Shown here one piece after another: positions 22,176 through 32,163 of a stretch of DNA of 58,292 nt (position 1 is the first letter of the stretch; each line of letters starts with the position of its first letter). The position numbers and the translations under genes were made by a program. Location of the stretch: assembly GCA_023150805.1 (NCBI GenBank), contig JAKLKF010000034.1, positions 1-58,292 on the forward strand. The letters run 5' to 3'. Origin of the DNA: Myxococcota bacterium (lineage in GTDB: Bacteria; Myxococcota_A; UBA796; UBA2385). The notes beneath the pieces are model-generated. The model saw only the letters and a program-made list of their open reading frames with translations, searched no databases and was not told where the DNA came from.

Positions 22176-23366
22176 ATGCCTGCCCCCTCCTCCACGGCGC
22201 CACGCCTGCTGCGGCGTCCCCAGTCGGCCATCGGCCTGCTCGGTCGCTATGGCTGCCTGCTCGTGCTGGGCGCCTTCCTGCTGTTCACGACCATGTGCAG
22301 CGGCCTGCTCGGGCTCTCGATCTTCGCGGGCACGCCCGCGGAGTTCACGGTCGCCACCATCCTGGCCCTGGCCACCGCCGTGCCCTACGGCCTGGTCCTG
22401 CTGTGGATCGACCGCAACGAGAAGGAGCCCTGGTCGCTCATCCTCATCGCGACGCTCTGGGGGGCGGCGACGGCGACCTTCATCTCGGGCATCTTCAACG
22501 ACCTGTTCGGCATGGCCGCGATGAGCGCCATCGGGGACGCCGCCATCGCCGGCCAGGTGACCGCGTCCTTCTCGGCCCCCTTCATCGAGGAGCTGACCAA
22601 GGGCGCCGCCGTGATGCTGCTGTTCTTCCTGTTCCGCAAGGACTTCGACAACGTGCTCGACGGCGTCCTCTACGGCGCCCTGGTGGGGCTGGGCTTCGCC
22701 TGGTTCGAGAACATCCTGTACTACGTGCGGGCCGGCGAGGGCGGCGGCATGGGGGAGATGGTCAAGCTGGCCTGGGCGCGCGGCGTCGTCAGCGGCATGG
22801 GCGGCAGCCACGCGGCCTACACCGGGCTGACGGGCCTGGGCTTCGGCCTGGTGCGCGTGCTGCGGCGCGGAGTCCTGCGCTGGACCTTGATCCCCCTGTT
22901 CTGGGGCCTGTCGATGTTCGCCCACTTCTCGTGGAACACCTTCGTCAACCTGTTCGTGGTCAGCAACAGCGAGGCCCTGACCCTGCTGGTGAGCCTGCCG
23001 GTCGCCACCGCCGTGCTCCAGGGCCCCTTCCTGTTCCTGCTCGTGATGGTGGTCGCCCTGGTCTGGCGCCACGAGAACAAGGTGATCCTCACCTACCTCG
23101 AGGGCGAGCCCCCCGACGTGGTCGACGACGCGCAGCGCCGCGCCCTGGTCCCCGCCCGGCGCCGCGCCGTCGCCGGGGTGGGCCGCTTCTTCCGGTCGGG
23201 CCCCTTCGGCTGGTGGCGCCAGCGGGCCGTGGAGGAGGACCTCATCCGGCTGGCCTTCACCAAGTGGCACCTGCACCGCGACCGGGAGGCCACCTGGAGC
23301 CCCGACGAGGACGCAGAGGTCCAGGGTCTTCGCGCCCGGATCCGCCGCCGGCGCGCCGCGACCTGA
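22176..23366 (+). CDS. PrsW-family intramembrane metalloprotease
   Basis: 396 aa with about eight membrane segments. Family motifs are clear: EELTK with E138, E139 and K142; FAWFEN (E178); SHAAYTG (H212); and HFSWN near residue 248, which together form the glutamate/histidine metal site. PrsW proteases cut membrane proteins; in Bacillus subtilis PrsW starts the release of an extracytoplasmic sigma factor by cutting its anti-sigma factor. No anti-sigma gene is next to it, although a sigma factor gene is 750 bp upstream. The C-terminal 100 residues are cytoplasmic, basic and outside the fold (RRRAVAGVGRFFRSG and RRIRRRRAAT at the end). The ribosome site is weak (GAGAAG). Confidence 0.85.
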   Translation: MPAPSSTAPRLLRRPQSAIGLLGRYGCLLVLGAFLLFTTMCSGLLGLSIFAGTPAEFTVATILALATAVPYGLVLLWIDRNEKEPWSLILIATLWGAATATFISGIFNDLFGMAAMSAIGDAAIAGQVTASFSAPFIEELTKGAAVMLLFFLFRKDFDNVLDGVLYGALVGLGFAWFENILYYVRAGEGGGMGEMVKLAWARGVVSGMGGSHAAYTGLTGLGFGLVRVLRRGVLRWTLIPLFWGLSMFAHFSWNTFVNLFVVSNSEALTLLVSLPVATAVLQGPFLFLLVMVVALVWRHENKVILTYLEGEPPDVVDDAQRRALVPARRRAVAGVGRFFRSGPFGWWRQRAVEEDLIRLAFTKWHLHRDREATWSPDEDAEVQGLRARIRRRRAAT

Positions 23367-23369
23367 AGC

Positions 23370-24254
23370 TCAGCCCTGGCGGGCCGCGGCCATCAGCTCG
23401 GCCGGCGGCTCCCGGACCTCCCAGATGAGCCCGATCGCCGCCAGCAGGCGCAGCACCGCGTAGGTGATGTCCACCTCGTACCAGGCGAAGCCCTGGCGGG
23501 CCGAGCGCATGTAGCGGTGGTGGTTGTTGTGCCAGCCCTCGCCCAGGGTCAACAACGCCAGCAGGAAGCTGTTGCGGCTGGTGTCGCTGGTCTCGAAGCG
23601 GCGGCTGCCCCACACGTGGGTGAGGCTGTTGATGGTGAAGGTCGCGTGCCAGGAGATCACCAGCGACAGGAAGAAGCCGGCGAAGAGCCCCGTCCAGTCG
23701 AGCAGCAGCCACGAGGCGACGCCCATGACCGTGGCCGGCAGCAGCCGCCAGCGGTCCAGGAAGCGCAGCTCGGGGAAGCGCTTGAGGTCCTCGACGTTGT
23801 GCCGCGGCGCCTCGGAGTCGTCGCACAACAGCCAGCCGACGTGCGCGTGCCACAGCCCCCGCTGCAGCGGCGAGTGCACGTCCTCGGGCTGGTCGCTGTA
23901 GCGGTGGTGGTGACGGTGGTGGCCCGCCCACCAGATCACGCTGCGCTGGGCCGAGAGCTGCCCCAGGATCGCCAGCACGAGCTGGAAGGCCCGCGAGGTC
24001 TTGAAGGCCCGGTGCGAGAAGTAGCGGTGCAGGCCGGCGGTCACCCCGAACATGACGACCAGGTACTGCGCGATGCCCCAGGCGGTGGCCTGCCAGGAGA
24101 ACCCGGTCCACAGGACGCCGGCGACCGTGACCAGGTGCACCAGCACGAAGGCGCGACCCTGGGATGGCATCGCCAGCGCCCACCCGGCCCCGCGCCCCAC
24201 GGCGCCCCAGATCCCGTTGCCCTGCGCCGCGTAGTCCTCGTCGCCGTGGTGCAT
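23370..24254 (-). CDS. Acyl-CoA/acyl-lipid delta-9 desaturase
   Basis: Membrane di-iron enzyme that puts a cis double bond in saturated acyl chains, adjusting membrane fluidity; 294 aa. All three histidine boxes are present: HRYFSH at residues 76-81, HHRHHH at 112-117, and HNNHH near residue 245, the standard pattern for the stearoyl-CoA desaturase-like family. About four membrane segments flank them. The ATG at 24254 begins a short, His-containing N-terminus. It is downstream of and on the same strand as the two-component genes (122 bp away), so it could be their target; this is speculation. Confidence 0.93.
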   Translation of the reverse strand: MHHGDEDYAAQGNGIWGAVGRGAGWALAMPSQGRAFVLVHLVTVAGVLWTGFSWQATAWGIAQYLVVMFGVTAGLHRYFSHRAFKTSRAFQLVLAILGQLSAQRSVIWWAGHHRHHHRYSDQPEDVHSPLQRGLWHAHVGWLLCDDSEAPRHNVEDLKRFPELRFLDRWRLLPATVMGVASWLLLDWTGLFAGFFLSLVISWHATFTINSLTHVWGSRRFETSDTSRNSFLLALLTLGEGWHNNHHRYMRSARQGFAWYEVDITYAVLRLLAAIGLIWEVREPPAELMAAARQG

Positions 24255-24376
24255 GTCCGCCCTGCTCGCGATGGGTGCCGGCGAAGCCTATGGGGTCGAC
24301 TCGCTGGCATTCGTCATCGTTGCGTCGCCCCCGGTCATGTTTCCGTCAGGGCGCGCCCGCGGGCCCGACACAGCGC

Positions 24377-25138
24377 TCAGCGGGCCTCCTCCGCCCCGGG
24401 CGGCAGCTCGTCCTCGGGCTGCAGGATGAAGCGGTAGCCCGCGCCCCGCACGCTCACGAAGTGGCGCGGCAGCTCGGGATCGGGCTCGAAGTGGCGGCGC
24501 AGGCGCAGCACGAAGTTGTCGACCGTCCGGGTGTTGGGGTGGTTGCGCAGCTTCCAGACCTGCTGGAGCAGCTCCTCCCGCGACACCACCCGGCCCGAGT
24601 TCTGGGCGAGGTAGCGCACCAGGTCGAGCTCGAGCTTGGTCAGGTGCAGCGTCTCGCCGCGCACGGTGACCTCGTGGCTGTCGAAGTCGACGCGCGCGTC
24701 GCCGAAGCTGAGCACCGAGGCCATCCGCGCCTGGCTCTGCCGCTCCCAGCTCCGGCGCCGGATGGCCGACCGCACGCGCGCGACCAGCTCCTCCAGCTCG
24801 AAGGGCTTGGTGATGTAGTCGTCCGCACCGCTCTCCAGCCCCTCGACGCGGTCCTCGGTCAGGCTGCGGGCCGTGAGCATGATCACGGGCGTGTAGTCCC
24901 CCACCTCGCGCAGGCGCCGGCAGATGTCGAAGCCGTCCAGGTCCGGCAGCGTGACGTCGAGCACGATGGCCGAGAAGGGGCGCGCGCGCGCGAGCTGGGC
25001 GAAGGCCTCGCGGCCCGACCCGGCGATCTGGACCTCGAAGCCCTCCAGCTCGAAGTTCAGGCGCAGGCCGCGCGCCAGGTGGGACTCGTCCTCGACGATC
25101 AACAGGGACGGGCGCTCGGGGAGGTCGGGGGCGCTCAC
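24377..25138 (-). CDS. OmpR/PhoB-type response regulator
   Basis: 253 aa from GTG. Receiver domain at residues 11-125 with acidic pocket E16, D17, phospho-acceptor D61 (VLDVTLPD), T89 and K111 (TKPFELEEL). Winged-helix DNA-binding domain at about 145-240 with LTKLELDLVRYLAQN, VSREELLQQVWK, RTVDNFVLRLRRHFEPD and RGAGYRF. It is downstream of the histidine kinase by 66 bp and is its likely partner. Its targets are unknown; the nearby desaturase and SBF transporter genes are candidates by position only. Confidence 0.93.
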   Translation of the reverse strand: MSAPDLPERPSLLIVEDESHLARGLRLNFELEGFEVQIAGSGREAFAQLARARPFSAIVLDVTLPDLDGFDICRRLREVGDYTPVIMLTARSLTEDRVEGLESGADDYITKPFELEELVARVRSAIRRRSWERQSQARMASVLSFGDARVDFDSHEVTVRGETLHLTKLELDLVRYLAQNSGRVVSREELLQQVWKLRNHPNTRTVDNFVLRLRRHFEPDPELPRHFVSVRGAGYRFILQPEDELPPGAEEAR

Positions 25139-25204
25139 GGGGGGGCTCCGGTGCGGGCGGGCCGCGTCGGCGGCGCCGGGAGGGAGGGGGCCCTGCGGAG
25201 GGGC

Positions 25205-26167
25205 TCAGGCCGAGGGGCCCTGCGAGGGACGGGGTTCCGGGACCCCGCGGTGCCCCAGGGGCAAGGTGAAGGTCATGGTGGTGCCCTGGTCCTTGCCCGG
25301 CGAGATCGCCGCCAGGCGTCCGCCCATGGAGCGGACCAACGAGGAGACCACGTACAGGCCCAGGCCGGTGCCCTGGCGCTTGCGGGTGCTGACCGAGGGG
25401 ACCCGGTAGAAGCGGTCGAAGATGCGCTTGATGTGCGCCCGGGGGATGCCGATGCCGCGGTCCTCGACGGAGACCCGGACCTTGCCGCGGTGGACCATGG
25501 CCCGCACGCTGATCTGGCAGGGGGGATCCGAGTACTTCACGGCGTTGTCGAGCAGGTTGCGCAGCACCAGCTCCAGCGCCGTCTCGTCGGTCACCATGCG
25601 CAGCCCGGGGGGCACCATGTTGTGGATCTCCCCGTCGGTCACCTTGTGGCGGCTGCGTACCCGGACCGCGGTGGCCTCCACCAGCGCGTGCAGGTCGACC
25701 TCGCGCTGCACGCCCGCCTCGCCGCCGTGCTCGATGCGGCTGGCCTCGAGGATGTCGTCGATGAAGGCGCTGAGCCGGTCGACGTCGTCGAGCATCATCT
25801 GGTTCAGCTCGGCGCGCTGGGCCTCGGTGAGCTGCCGGCGCTGCAGGGTCTGCAGGCACAGGCGCAGGCTGGCCAGGGGGCTGCGGAGCTCGTGGGTCAC
25901 GCTGTCGATGAAGCGCGTCTGGCGGCGGCCGTCGAGGATGTCCCGCACCAGCCGGATGCCGAAGATCACCAGCAGGACGATGATGGTGGCGAAGGAGGCG
26001 GGGCCGGCGACCAGCAGCCAGCGGTTGGTCACGGCGAGCTGATCGCTGCTGCCCAGGTTCTGGACGATGATCACGGTCCAGCCGACCAGCAGGGCGATGT
26101 TCAACAGCACGCCGACGACGGTCAGCGTGATGGGCGTGCTGATGCTGCGGATCGGGCCCATGGCCAT
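25205..26167 (-). CDS. Sensor histidine kinase with minimal periplasmic loop
   Basis: 320 aa. Two membrane segments at about residues 13-35 and 49-72, separated by only some 13 residues, so it has almost no external sensor domain and probably senses the membrane or a partner protein. HisKA domain with phospho-acceptor H92 in SVTHELRSPLASLR. The ATPase domain follows with N-box LRNLLDNAVKYS, G1 box VEDRGIGIP, F-box RIFDRFYRV and G2 box GTGLGLYVV. Start ATG at 26167; nine bases after the SBF transporter stop. The operon is transporter, kinase, regulator, suggesting the transporter could be the sensory partner (inference). Confidence 0.92.
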   Translation of the reverse strand: MAMGPIRSISTPITLTVVGVLLNIALLVGWTVIIVQNLGSSDQLAVTNRWLLVAGPASFATIIVLLVIFGIRLVRDILDGRRQTRFIDSVTHELRSPLASLRLCLQTLQRRQLTEAQRAELNQMMLDDVDRLSAFIDDILEASRIEHGGEAGVQREVDLHALVEATAVRVRSRHKVTDGEIHNMVPPGLRMVTDETALELVLRNLLDNAVKYSDPPCQISVRAMVHRGKVRVSVEDRGIGIPRAHIKRIFDRFYRVPSVSTRKRQGTGLGLYVVSSLVRSMGGRLAAISPGKDQGTTMTFTLPLGHRGVPEPRPSQGPSA

Positions 26168-26176
26168 CGGCGGAGT

Positions 26177-27049
26177 CTAACGGGGGGCGGCCGCGGCCTG
26201 CACGGCGCCCCGGCGCATCCAGCGCGAGGCGCCGACACCGACGATGAACATGACGCCGGCCCAGGTCAGCACCGTCAGCAGCGTCGCCGGGTCGGGAAAC
26301 CAGGCGCTGGCGAGCAGCACGCAGGCGCTGCTGCTGTGGATGACCCCCACGCTGGCCAGGGCGACGCGAGCCTCCCTGCGCGGCGGAGAGACCAGCCAGC
26401 CCAGGACCAGCGAGGCCACCACCGCGCCGAGCACGGCCAGCACGGTCGGCCAGCCCGCCGCCAGGAAGCGCCCTCCCTCCAGGACGACGACCGCCACGCC
26501 GAACACCAGCAGCAGGGCGTTCGCGGCCCAGCTCGTCGCAGTCTGCAGGCGCCGCGCGATCGCCGGGCGCGCCTTGTGCACCGCGGCCCCCACGACCAGC
26601 GGCACGAGCTGGGTCGCCACGATCATGAACGCCATGTCCCACAGGTAGCCGTTGTCGGTGGTGGGCACGGGCACCTGCAACACCGTCAGCCCCAGCGGGA
26701 TCAGCAGGGTGTTGGCCACGTTGAACACCAGCACCAGCGCGACCGCCAGCGCCACGTCCCCCCGCGCCGAGAGGGCCAGGTAGGCGCCCATCGGCCCCCC
26801 CGGCGCCACGGCGCACAGCAGCAGGCCCGCGCGGGCGCCGGGCTCCAGCTCCAGCAGGTGCGCCAGCGCGAAGCTGACCAGCGGCACCAGCACGTAGCCG
26901 GAGACCAGGCCGGCCAGCAGGCCCGCCGGTCGACGCAGGGTGGCGGCCAGCCCCGAGAGGGACAGGTCCAGGCCCACGGAGAGCATGAGCAGGACGACGA
27001 AGGCCCCCGCGACGAGGTTCTCGAGGGACTGGAGCAGCGCGGGATCCAC
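26177..27049 (-). CDS. Bile acid:sodium symporter family (SBF/BASS) transporter
   Basis: 290 aa from GTG, with nine or ten hydrophobic helices. Family features: LMLSVGLDLSLSGL at residues 20-33, LVPLVSFALAHLL, the sodium-site-like block APGGPMGAYLALSARGD near 85-100, FNVANTLLIPLGL, and VGVIHSSSACVLLA near 240. Proteins of this family carry organic anions, pantoate or pyruvate with sodium; the substrate here is unknown. First gene of an operon with a histidine kinase and response regulator, nine bases before the kinase. That arrangement resembles transporters that control, or are controlled by, a small-loop kinase. Confidence 0.82.
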   Translation of the reverse strand: MDPALLQSLENLVAGAFVVLLMLSVGLDLSLSGLAATLRRPAGLLAGLVSGYVLVPLVSFALAHLLELEPGARAGLLLCAVAPGGPMGAYLALSARGDVALAVALVLVFNVANTLLIPLGLTVLQVPVPTTDNGYLWDMAFMIVATQLVPLVVGAAVHKARPAIARRLQTATSWAANALLLVFGVAVVVLEGGRFLAAGWPTVLAVLGAVVASLVLGWLVSPPRREARVALASVGVIHSSSACVLLASAWFPDPATLLTVLTWAGVMFIVGVGASRWMRRGAVQAAAAPR

Positions 27050-27176
27050 GGGAGGGCTTGCCGATGCGGAGCTGTCACCCAGGCCTCACGGCGTGGCCCG
27101 GCGGCCGGGTGTAGTATCCGGCCTGCCCCCCGGGCCGCACGGCCGGACCGTGGCCCCCTTCGCACGAGGCCCCCCG

Positions 27177-27503
27177 ATGCTCGAACAGCTCTCCCATGAA
27201 GACCGCATGCAGCTCCTGCGCTTCGTCTGCTCCTTCGCCTGGGCGGACCTGGAGGTCCGCGACTCCGAGCGCAGCGTGGTGCACAAGCTCATCCGCTCCT
27301 TCAACCTGGACGAGGACGAGCTGGCCGAGGTCGAGCGCATGCTGAAGTCGCCTCCGGCGCCCGAGGACGTCGACCCGCAGGAGATCCCGCTGGAGCACCG
27401 CGAGCTGTTCCTCGAGACCATCAAGGCGATCATCTACAGCGACGGCGAGATCAGCCCCAACGAGGCCGAGAGCTTCGAGCTGCTCGACCAGCTCATCCGC
27501 TGA
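27177..27503 (+). CDS. TerB-like domain protein
   Basis: 108 aa, acidic, all-helical. It matches the TerB/tellurite-resistance-like fold: FVCSFAWADLEVRDSERSVV, LNLDEDEL-type FNLDEDELAEVERML, and FLETIKAIIYSDGEISPNEA in which acidic residues (D, E) recur at the usual metal-binding positions. The domain is widespread and its role unclear; many family members bind divalent metals near membranes. The start at 27177 lacks a strong ribosome site. No other ter genes are in the window. Its start is divergent from the SBF transporter gene; a TAGTAT sequence at 27112-27117 could be a -10 box, without a clear -35. Confidence 0.75.
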   Translation: MLEQLSHEDRMQLLRFVCSFAWADLEVRDSERSVVHKLIRSFNLDEDELAEVERMLKSPPAPEDVDPQEIPLEHRELFLETIKAIIYSDGEISPNEAESFELLDQLIR

Positions 27504-27527
27504 GGGGGTGACGGCGGGCCGGCAGGG

Positions 27528-27548
27528 GGGGTGCCGGCGGGCGGGCAG
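27528..27548 (+). terminator. Hairpin after the TerB-like gene
   Basis: GCCGGCA, a loop of seven G, TGCCGGC: a perfect 7-bp stem 25 bases past the stop codon. No T-tract. Confidence 0.4.
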
Positions 27549-27631
27549 GTCGGCGACGGCGCGCCCACAAGTGGACGGGATCACGAGGGCACACCCCTTG
27601 CTCACGGGCGGGGACACCCCTCGGAGGTCCC

Positions 27632-28432
27632 ATGTCCGGCGTCGCCTTCCACCTGTCTGTCCCGCGCCTCCCCTCGCCCCTCCCTCCCCACCCGCTCGAC
27701 CTCGACCGCCAGTGGCGGTTGGTGGTGGGCGGCCTGGCCGGCGCAGGTCCCCTCTCCGTCGCCCTCCACCCCGATGGCCTGGAGCTGCTGGTGCTCTGTG
27801 GCCCCGCCTCCCACCCCGCGGTGCTTCGCCGCATGGAGGCCGCGCTGCCGGGGCTGCAAGGCGACGGCGCCGGCGTCGAGGCGCTCCCCGCGCACCGCGT
27901 GGCAGGGACGGCGCGCTGGATCGAAGGGCCCCTCCCCCACCGCTGGTCGACCGGCTGGGAGCGCGCGGGCCTGCGCTGGATGTCGGGGGCCGGCGCGGCC
28001 GACCTGCGCGCGCTGCTGCCACAGGCCGGCCACGTGGCGCCCGTCAGCCTGGACAGCCGCCAGTACCCCGCCGAGAGCCTGCCCACGCTGACCCAGGTGG
28101 CGGCCCTGGCGCTGGGGCTCCATCCCCAGGAGCTGCGGCTGCCCGCCTCGAACGAGGCCCGCGCCGCGCGGCGCCTGGCCGCCGCCCTGTGCCGTGCCCG
28201 CGGGTGGGCGGAGCCGGTGCTGTACGCTCACCTGGGCGCCGACGCGCTGGTGGGCCCGGTCGCTCCCGGGGCGCAGCGCGCGGCCCTGCGGCTGCTGGCG
28301 GCGGTCATCGGGGGTCGAGTCCGCCTGGACCGGTCCCCGGGACTGGAGGACCTGGCCATCGGCCGCCGGGCCTCTCCCACCGCGGGCAGCCCGGGTGCCC
28401 GCCTCGCGCGCCGGGTGGCCGCGCGGACCTGA
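27632..28432 (+). CDS. Hypothetical protein
   Basis: 266 aa, not recognised. GGAGG lies six bases before the ATG. Cytoplasmic by composition, with mixed alpha/beta parts in the first 110 residues (QWRLVVGGL, LSVALHPDGLELLVLCGP) and mostly helix after (LPTLTQVAALALGLHPQEL, ARAARRLAAALCRARGW, GAQRAALRLLAAVIGG). The C-terminal 25 residues are basic and disordered. No catalytic motif visible. Convergent with the acetate kinase fusion with only 12 bp between stops. Confidence 0.65.
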   Translation: MSGVAFHLSVPRLPSPLPPHPLDLDRQWRLVVGGLAGAGPLSVALHPDGLELLVLCGPASHPAVLRRMEAALPGLQGDGAGVEALPAHRVAGTARWIEGPLPHRWSTGWERAGLRWMSGAGAADLRALLPQAGHVAPVSLDSRQYPAESLPTLTQVAALALGLHPQELRLPASNEARAARRLAAALCRARGWAEPVLYAHLGADALVGPVAPGAQRAALRLLAAVIGGRVRLDRSPGLEDLAIGRRASPTAGSPGARLARRVAART

Positions 28433-28444
28433 GTCCGCCGCTCG

Positions 28445-30268
<1,824 letters not shown>

Positions 30269-30372
30269 GACGGCTCCAGGGCGAGGGTTCCAGGCAGGGC
30301 CGCTGGCCTAACCAGGGCCCGCCAGCCCTCCCCTCCCCTGTGGCAAGCTGCCGGTCGCGCCCGGAGCCCACC

Positions 30373-32148
30373 TTGCCCCCAACCGCCGACCTGGCCCTCG
30401 CCGAGAACGTGCCCCTCGACGGCCTCGCCGCCCAGGCGCTGGAGAACCTGGTCAACCAGTTCGCGCGCCCGCTGGACTTCCTGCGGGAGCTGGTCCAGAA
30501 CTCCATCGACGCCGGCTCACCCCGCGTCGAGGTCTGGCTGGCCTGGGTCTCCGACGCCACCGGCCCCGACGGCGTCCTGGAGATCCACGTCGACGACTGG
30601 GGCGAGGGCATGGACGAGGAGATCATCGACAAGCAGCTCACCCGGCTGTTCTCGTCGACCAAGGAGGACGACCTCACCAAGATCGGCAAGTTCGGGATCG
30701 GCTTCACCTCGATCTTCGCCATCCGGCCCGAGGCGGTGCTCCTGCGCACCGGGCGGCACGGCGAGTCCTGGGAGCTGCTCTTCCACCCCGACCGCAGCTT
30801 CGACAAGGTCCGCCTGCACGAGCCGGTGGCCGGCACCCGCATCACCCTGTTCAAGCGCATGGCCGACGCCGAGGTCGACGCCTTCGTGCGCGAGAGCCGC
30901 TGGGTCCTGCGCTTCTGGTGCGAGCACAGCAACACCCCCGTCCTCTTCGAGGACCGCACCCGGCGGCAGGCGCCCGTCGGCACGGAGGTGGCCGACCCCT
31001 TCGCCGCCTTCCAGGACGCCGCGCCCGCCCCCACCGCCGGCGGCCCCGAGGCGGTCAACGGCCCGATGCAGGTCGAGGCGGACCTGTCGATCGAGCACGT
31101 CGCCGACGGCGTCCAGGTGGTCGTCGGCTACGCGCCGCGCCCCCGGTACGGCTTCTACAACGGCGGCCTCACGCTGATGAGCACCGAGAACGAGGACGCG
31201 CTGGGCCCCCACGTGCACCGCCTGCGCCACCTCAGCTTCAAGGTGAAGTGCGACACGCTGGAGCACACCCTGACCCGGGACAACGTGCTGCAGGACACGC
31301 ACTGGGAGCAGGCCATGGCGGTGCTGGTGCAGGCCAGCGAGCTGCTGCAGGTCGCCCTGGTCGAGCGGACCGGCCAGGCCGTGACCTCGGGCGAGGACCT
31401 GGGCCGCTGGCACCGCTACCTCGCCGCGGAGTGCCGCGCGCGCGCCCTGCACACGCAGGTCGAGCAGGCCCGGACCTCGCCCCTCCTGCGCGACCACCTG
31501 GGCCGCCCCCTGAGCCTGGACCAGCTGGAGGCCGCCCACCAGGAGCACGGGGCCACCCTGCTGCACCCGGGCGCGGGGCCGCTGGCCGACGCCCTGTCCG
31601 GCCGCGGGGTCGCCCTGCTCGACGACGACCCCGACCTGCGCGACCTGCTGGACGCCACCTGGCGGACCCCCTTCTTCTCGCTGCGCCTGACCCGCCGGCG
31701 GGTCGTCCGCGCCGACGAGATCTACGTCCTGCCGCAGGCCGTGCCGATCGCGGCGCAGGGCCGGCAGGAGCGCCAGCTCGTCGAGCGGGCCCAGGCCCTG
31801 ATCCAGCAGAGCGTGGGCGGCCGCCTGGACCTGCGCATCGCCGAGTTCCCCGGCGGCGCCGACGAGGCCCTGGTGGTCGAGGGCAGCGAGGGAGAGGGGG
31901 TGTTCCGCCGGGCCGGCCGCCGGTGGCGATGGCTGCCCGGCCTGCTGCACCGGCGCACCCTCCTGCTCAACCGCCACCACCCCTACCTGCTCTCCCAGGT
32001 GGTGCTGGCCGGCGAGCGACCCCAGGTGGCGGCCCTCGCCCTCGCGCACGCCCTGCTCGACGCCGAGGGCGTCGAGGGCGAGGCGACCTTCCGTTCCCTC
32101 GCCGACGCCGCCTGGGAGACGCTCCCGCCGGCCACCGGGTCCCGCTGA
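30373..32148 (+). CDS. GHKL/Hsp90-like ATPase (intact motifs), first gene of a pair
   Basis: 591 aa from a TTG with GGAG seven bases upstream. The N-terminal 210 residues are a GHKL ATPase close to the Hsp90 type: N-box RELVQNSIDAG (E39, magnesium-binding N43), G1 box DDWGEGM (D75, G77, G79), lid with LTRLFSSTKEDD, G2 box GKFGIGFTSIF (105-115) and a GTRI motif near 160. The middle part resembles the second domain of Hsp90-like ATPases (LSFKVKCDTLEHTLTRDNVL). The C-terminus has LNRHHPYLLSQVVLAG at 532-547. It is not HtpG: the length and C-terminal half differ. It is followed 15 bp later by a much larger, degenerate partner. The function is unknown; a chaperone-like or defence role is possible. 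Confidence 0.85.
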   Translation: MPPTADLALAENVPLDGLAAQALENLVNQFARPLDFLRELVQNSIDAGSPRVEVWLAWVSDATGPDGVLEIHVDDWGEGMDEEIIDKQLTRLFSSTKEDDLTKIGKFGIGFTSIFAIRPEAVLLRTGRHGESWELLFHPDRSFDKVRLHEPVAGTRITLFKRMADAEVDAFVRESRWVLRFWCEHSNTPVLFEDRTRRQAPVGTEVADPFAAFQDAAPAPTAGGPEAVNGPMQVEADLSIEHVADGVQVVVGYAPRPRYGFYNGGLTLMSTENEDALGPHVHRLRHLSFKVKCDTLEHTLTRDNVLQDTHWEQAMAVLVQASELLQVALVERTGQAVTSGEDLGRWHRYLAAECRARALHTQVEQARTSPLLRDHLGRPLSLDQLEAAHQEHGATLLHPGAGPLADALSGRGVALLDDDPDLRDLLDATWRTPFFSLRLTRRRVVRADEIYVLPQAVPIAAQGRQERQLVERAQALIQQSVGGRLDLRIAEFPGGADEALVVEGSEGEGVFRRAGRRWRWLPGLLHRRTLLLNRHHPYLLSQVVLAGERPQVAALALAHALLDAEGVEGEATFRSLADAAWETLPPATGSR

Positions 32149-32163
32149 CCCAGGGGTGTACCC

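Noticed and set aside
27177..27503. Tellurite resistance locus
   Set aside because: Only a lone TerB-like domain is present; no terA, terC, terD or terE.
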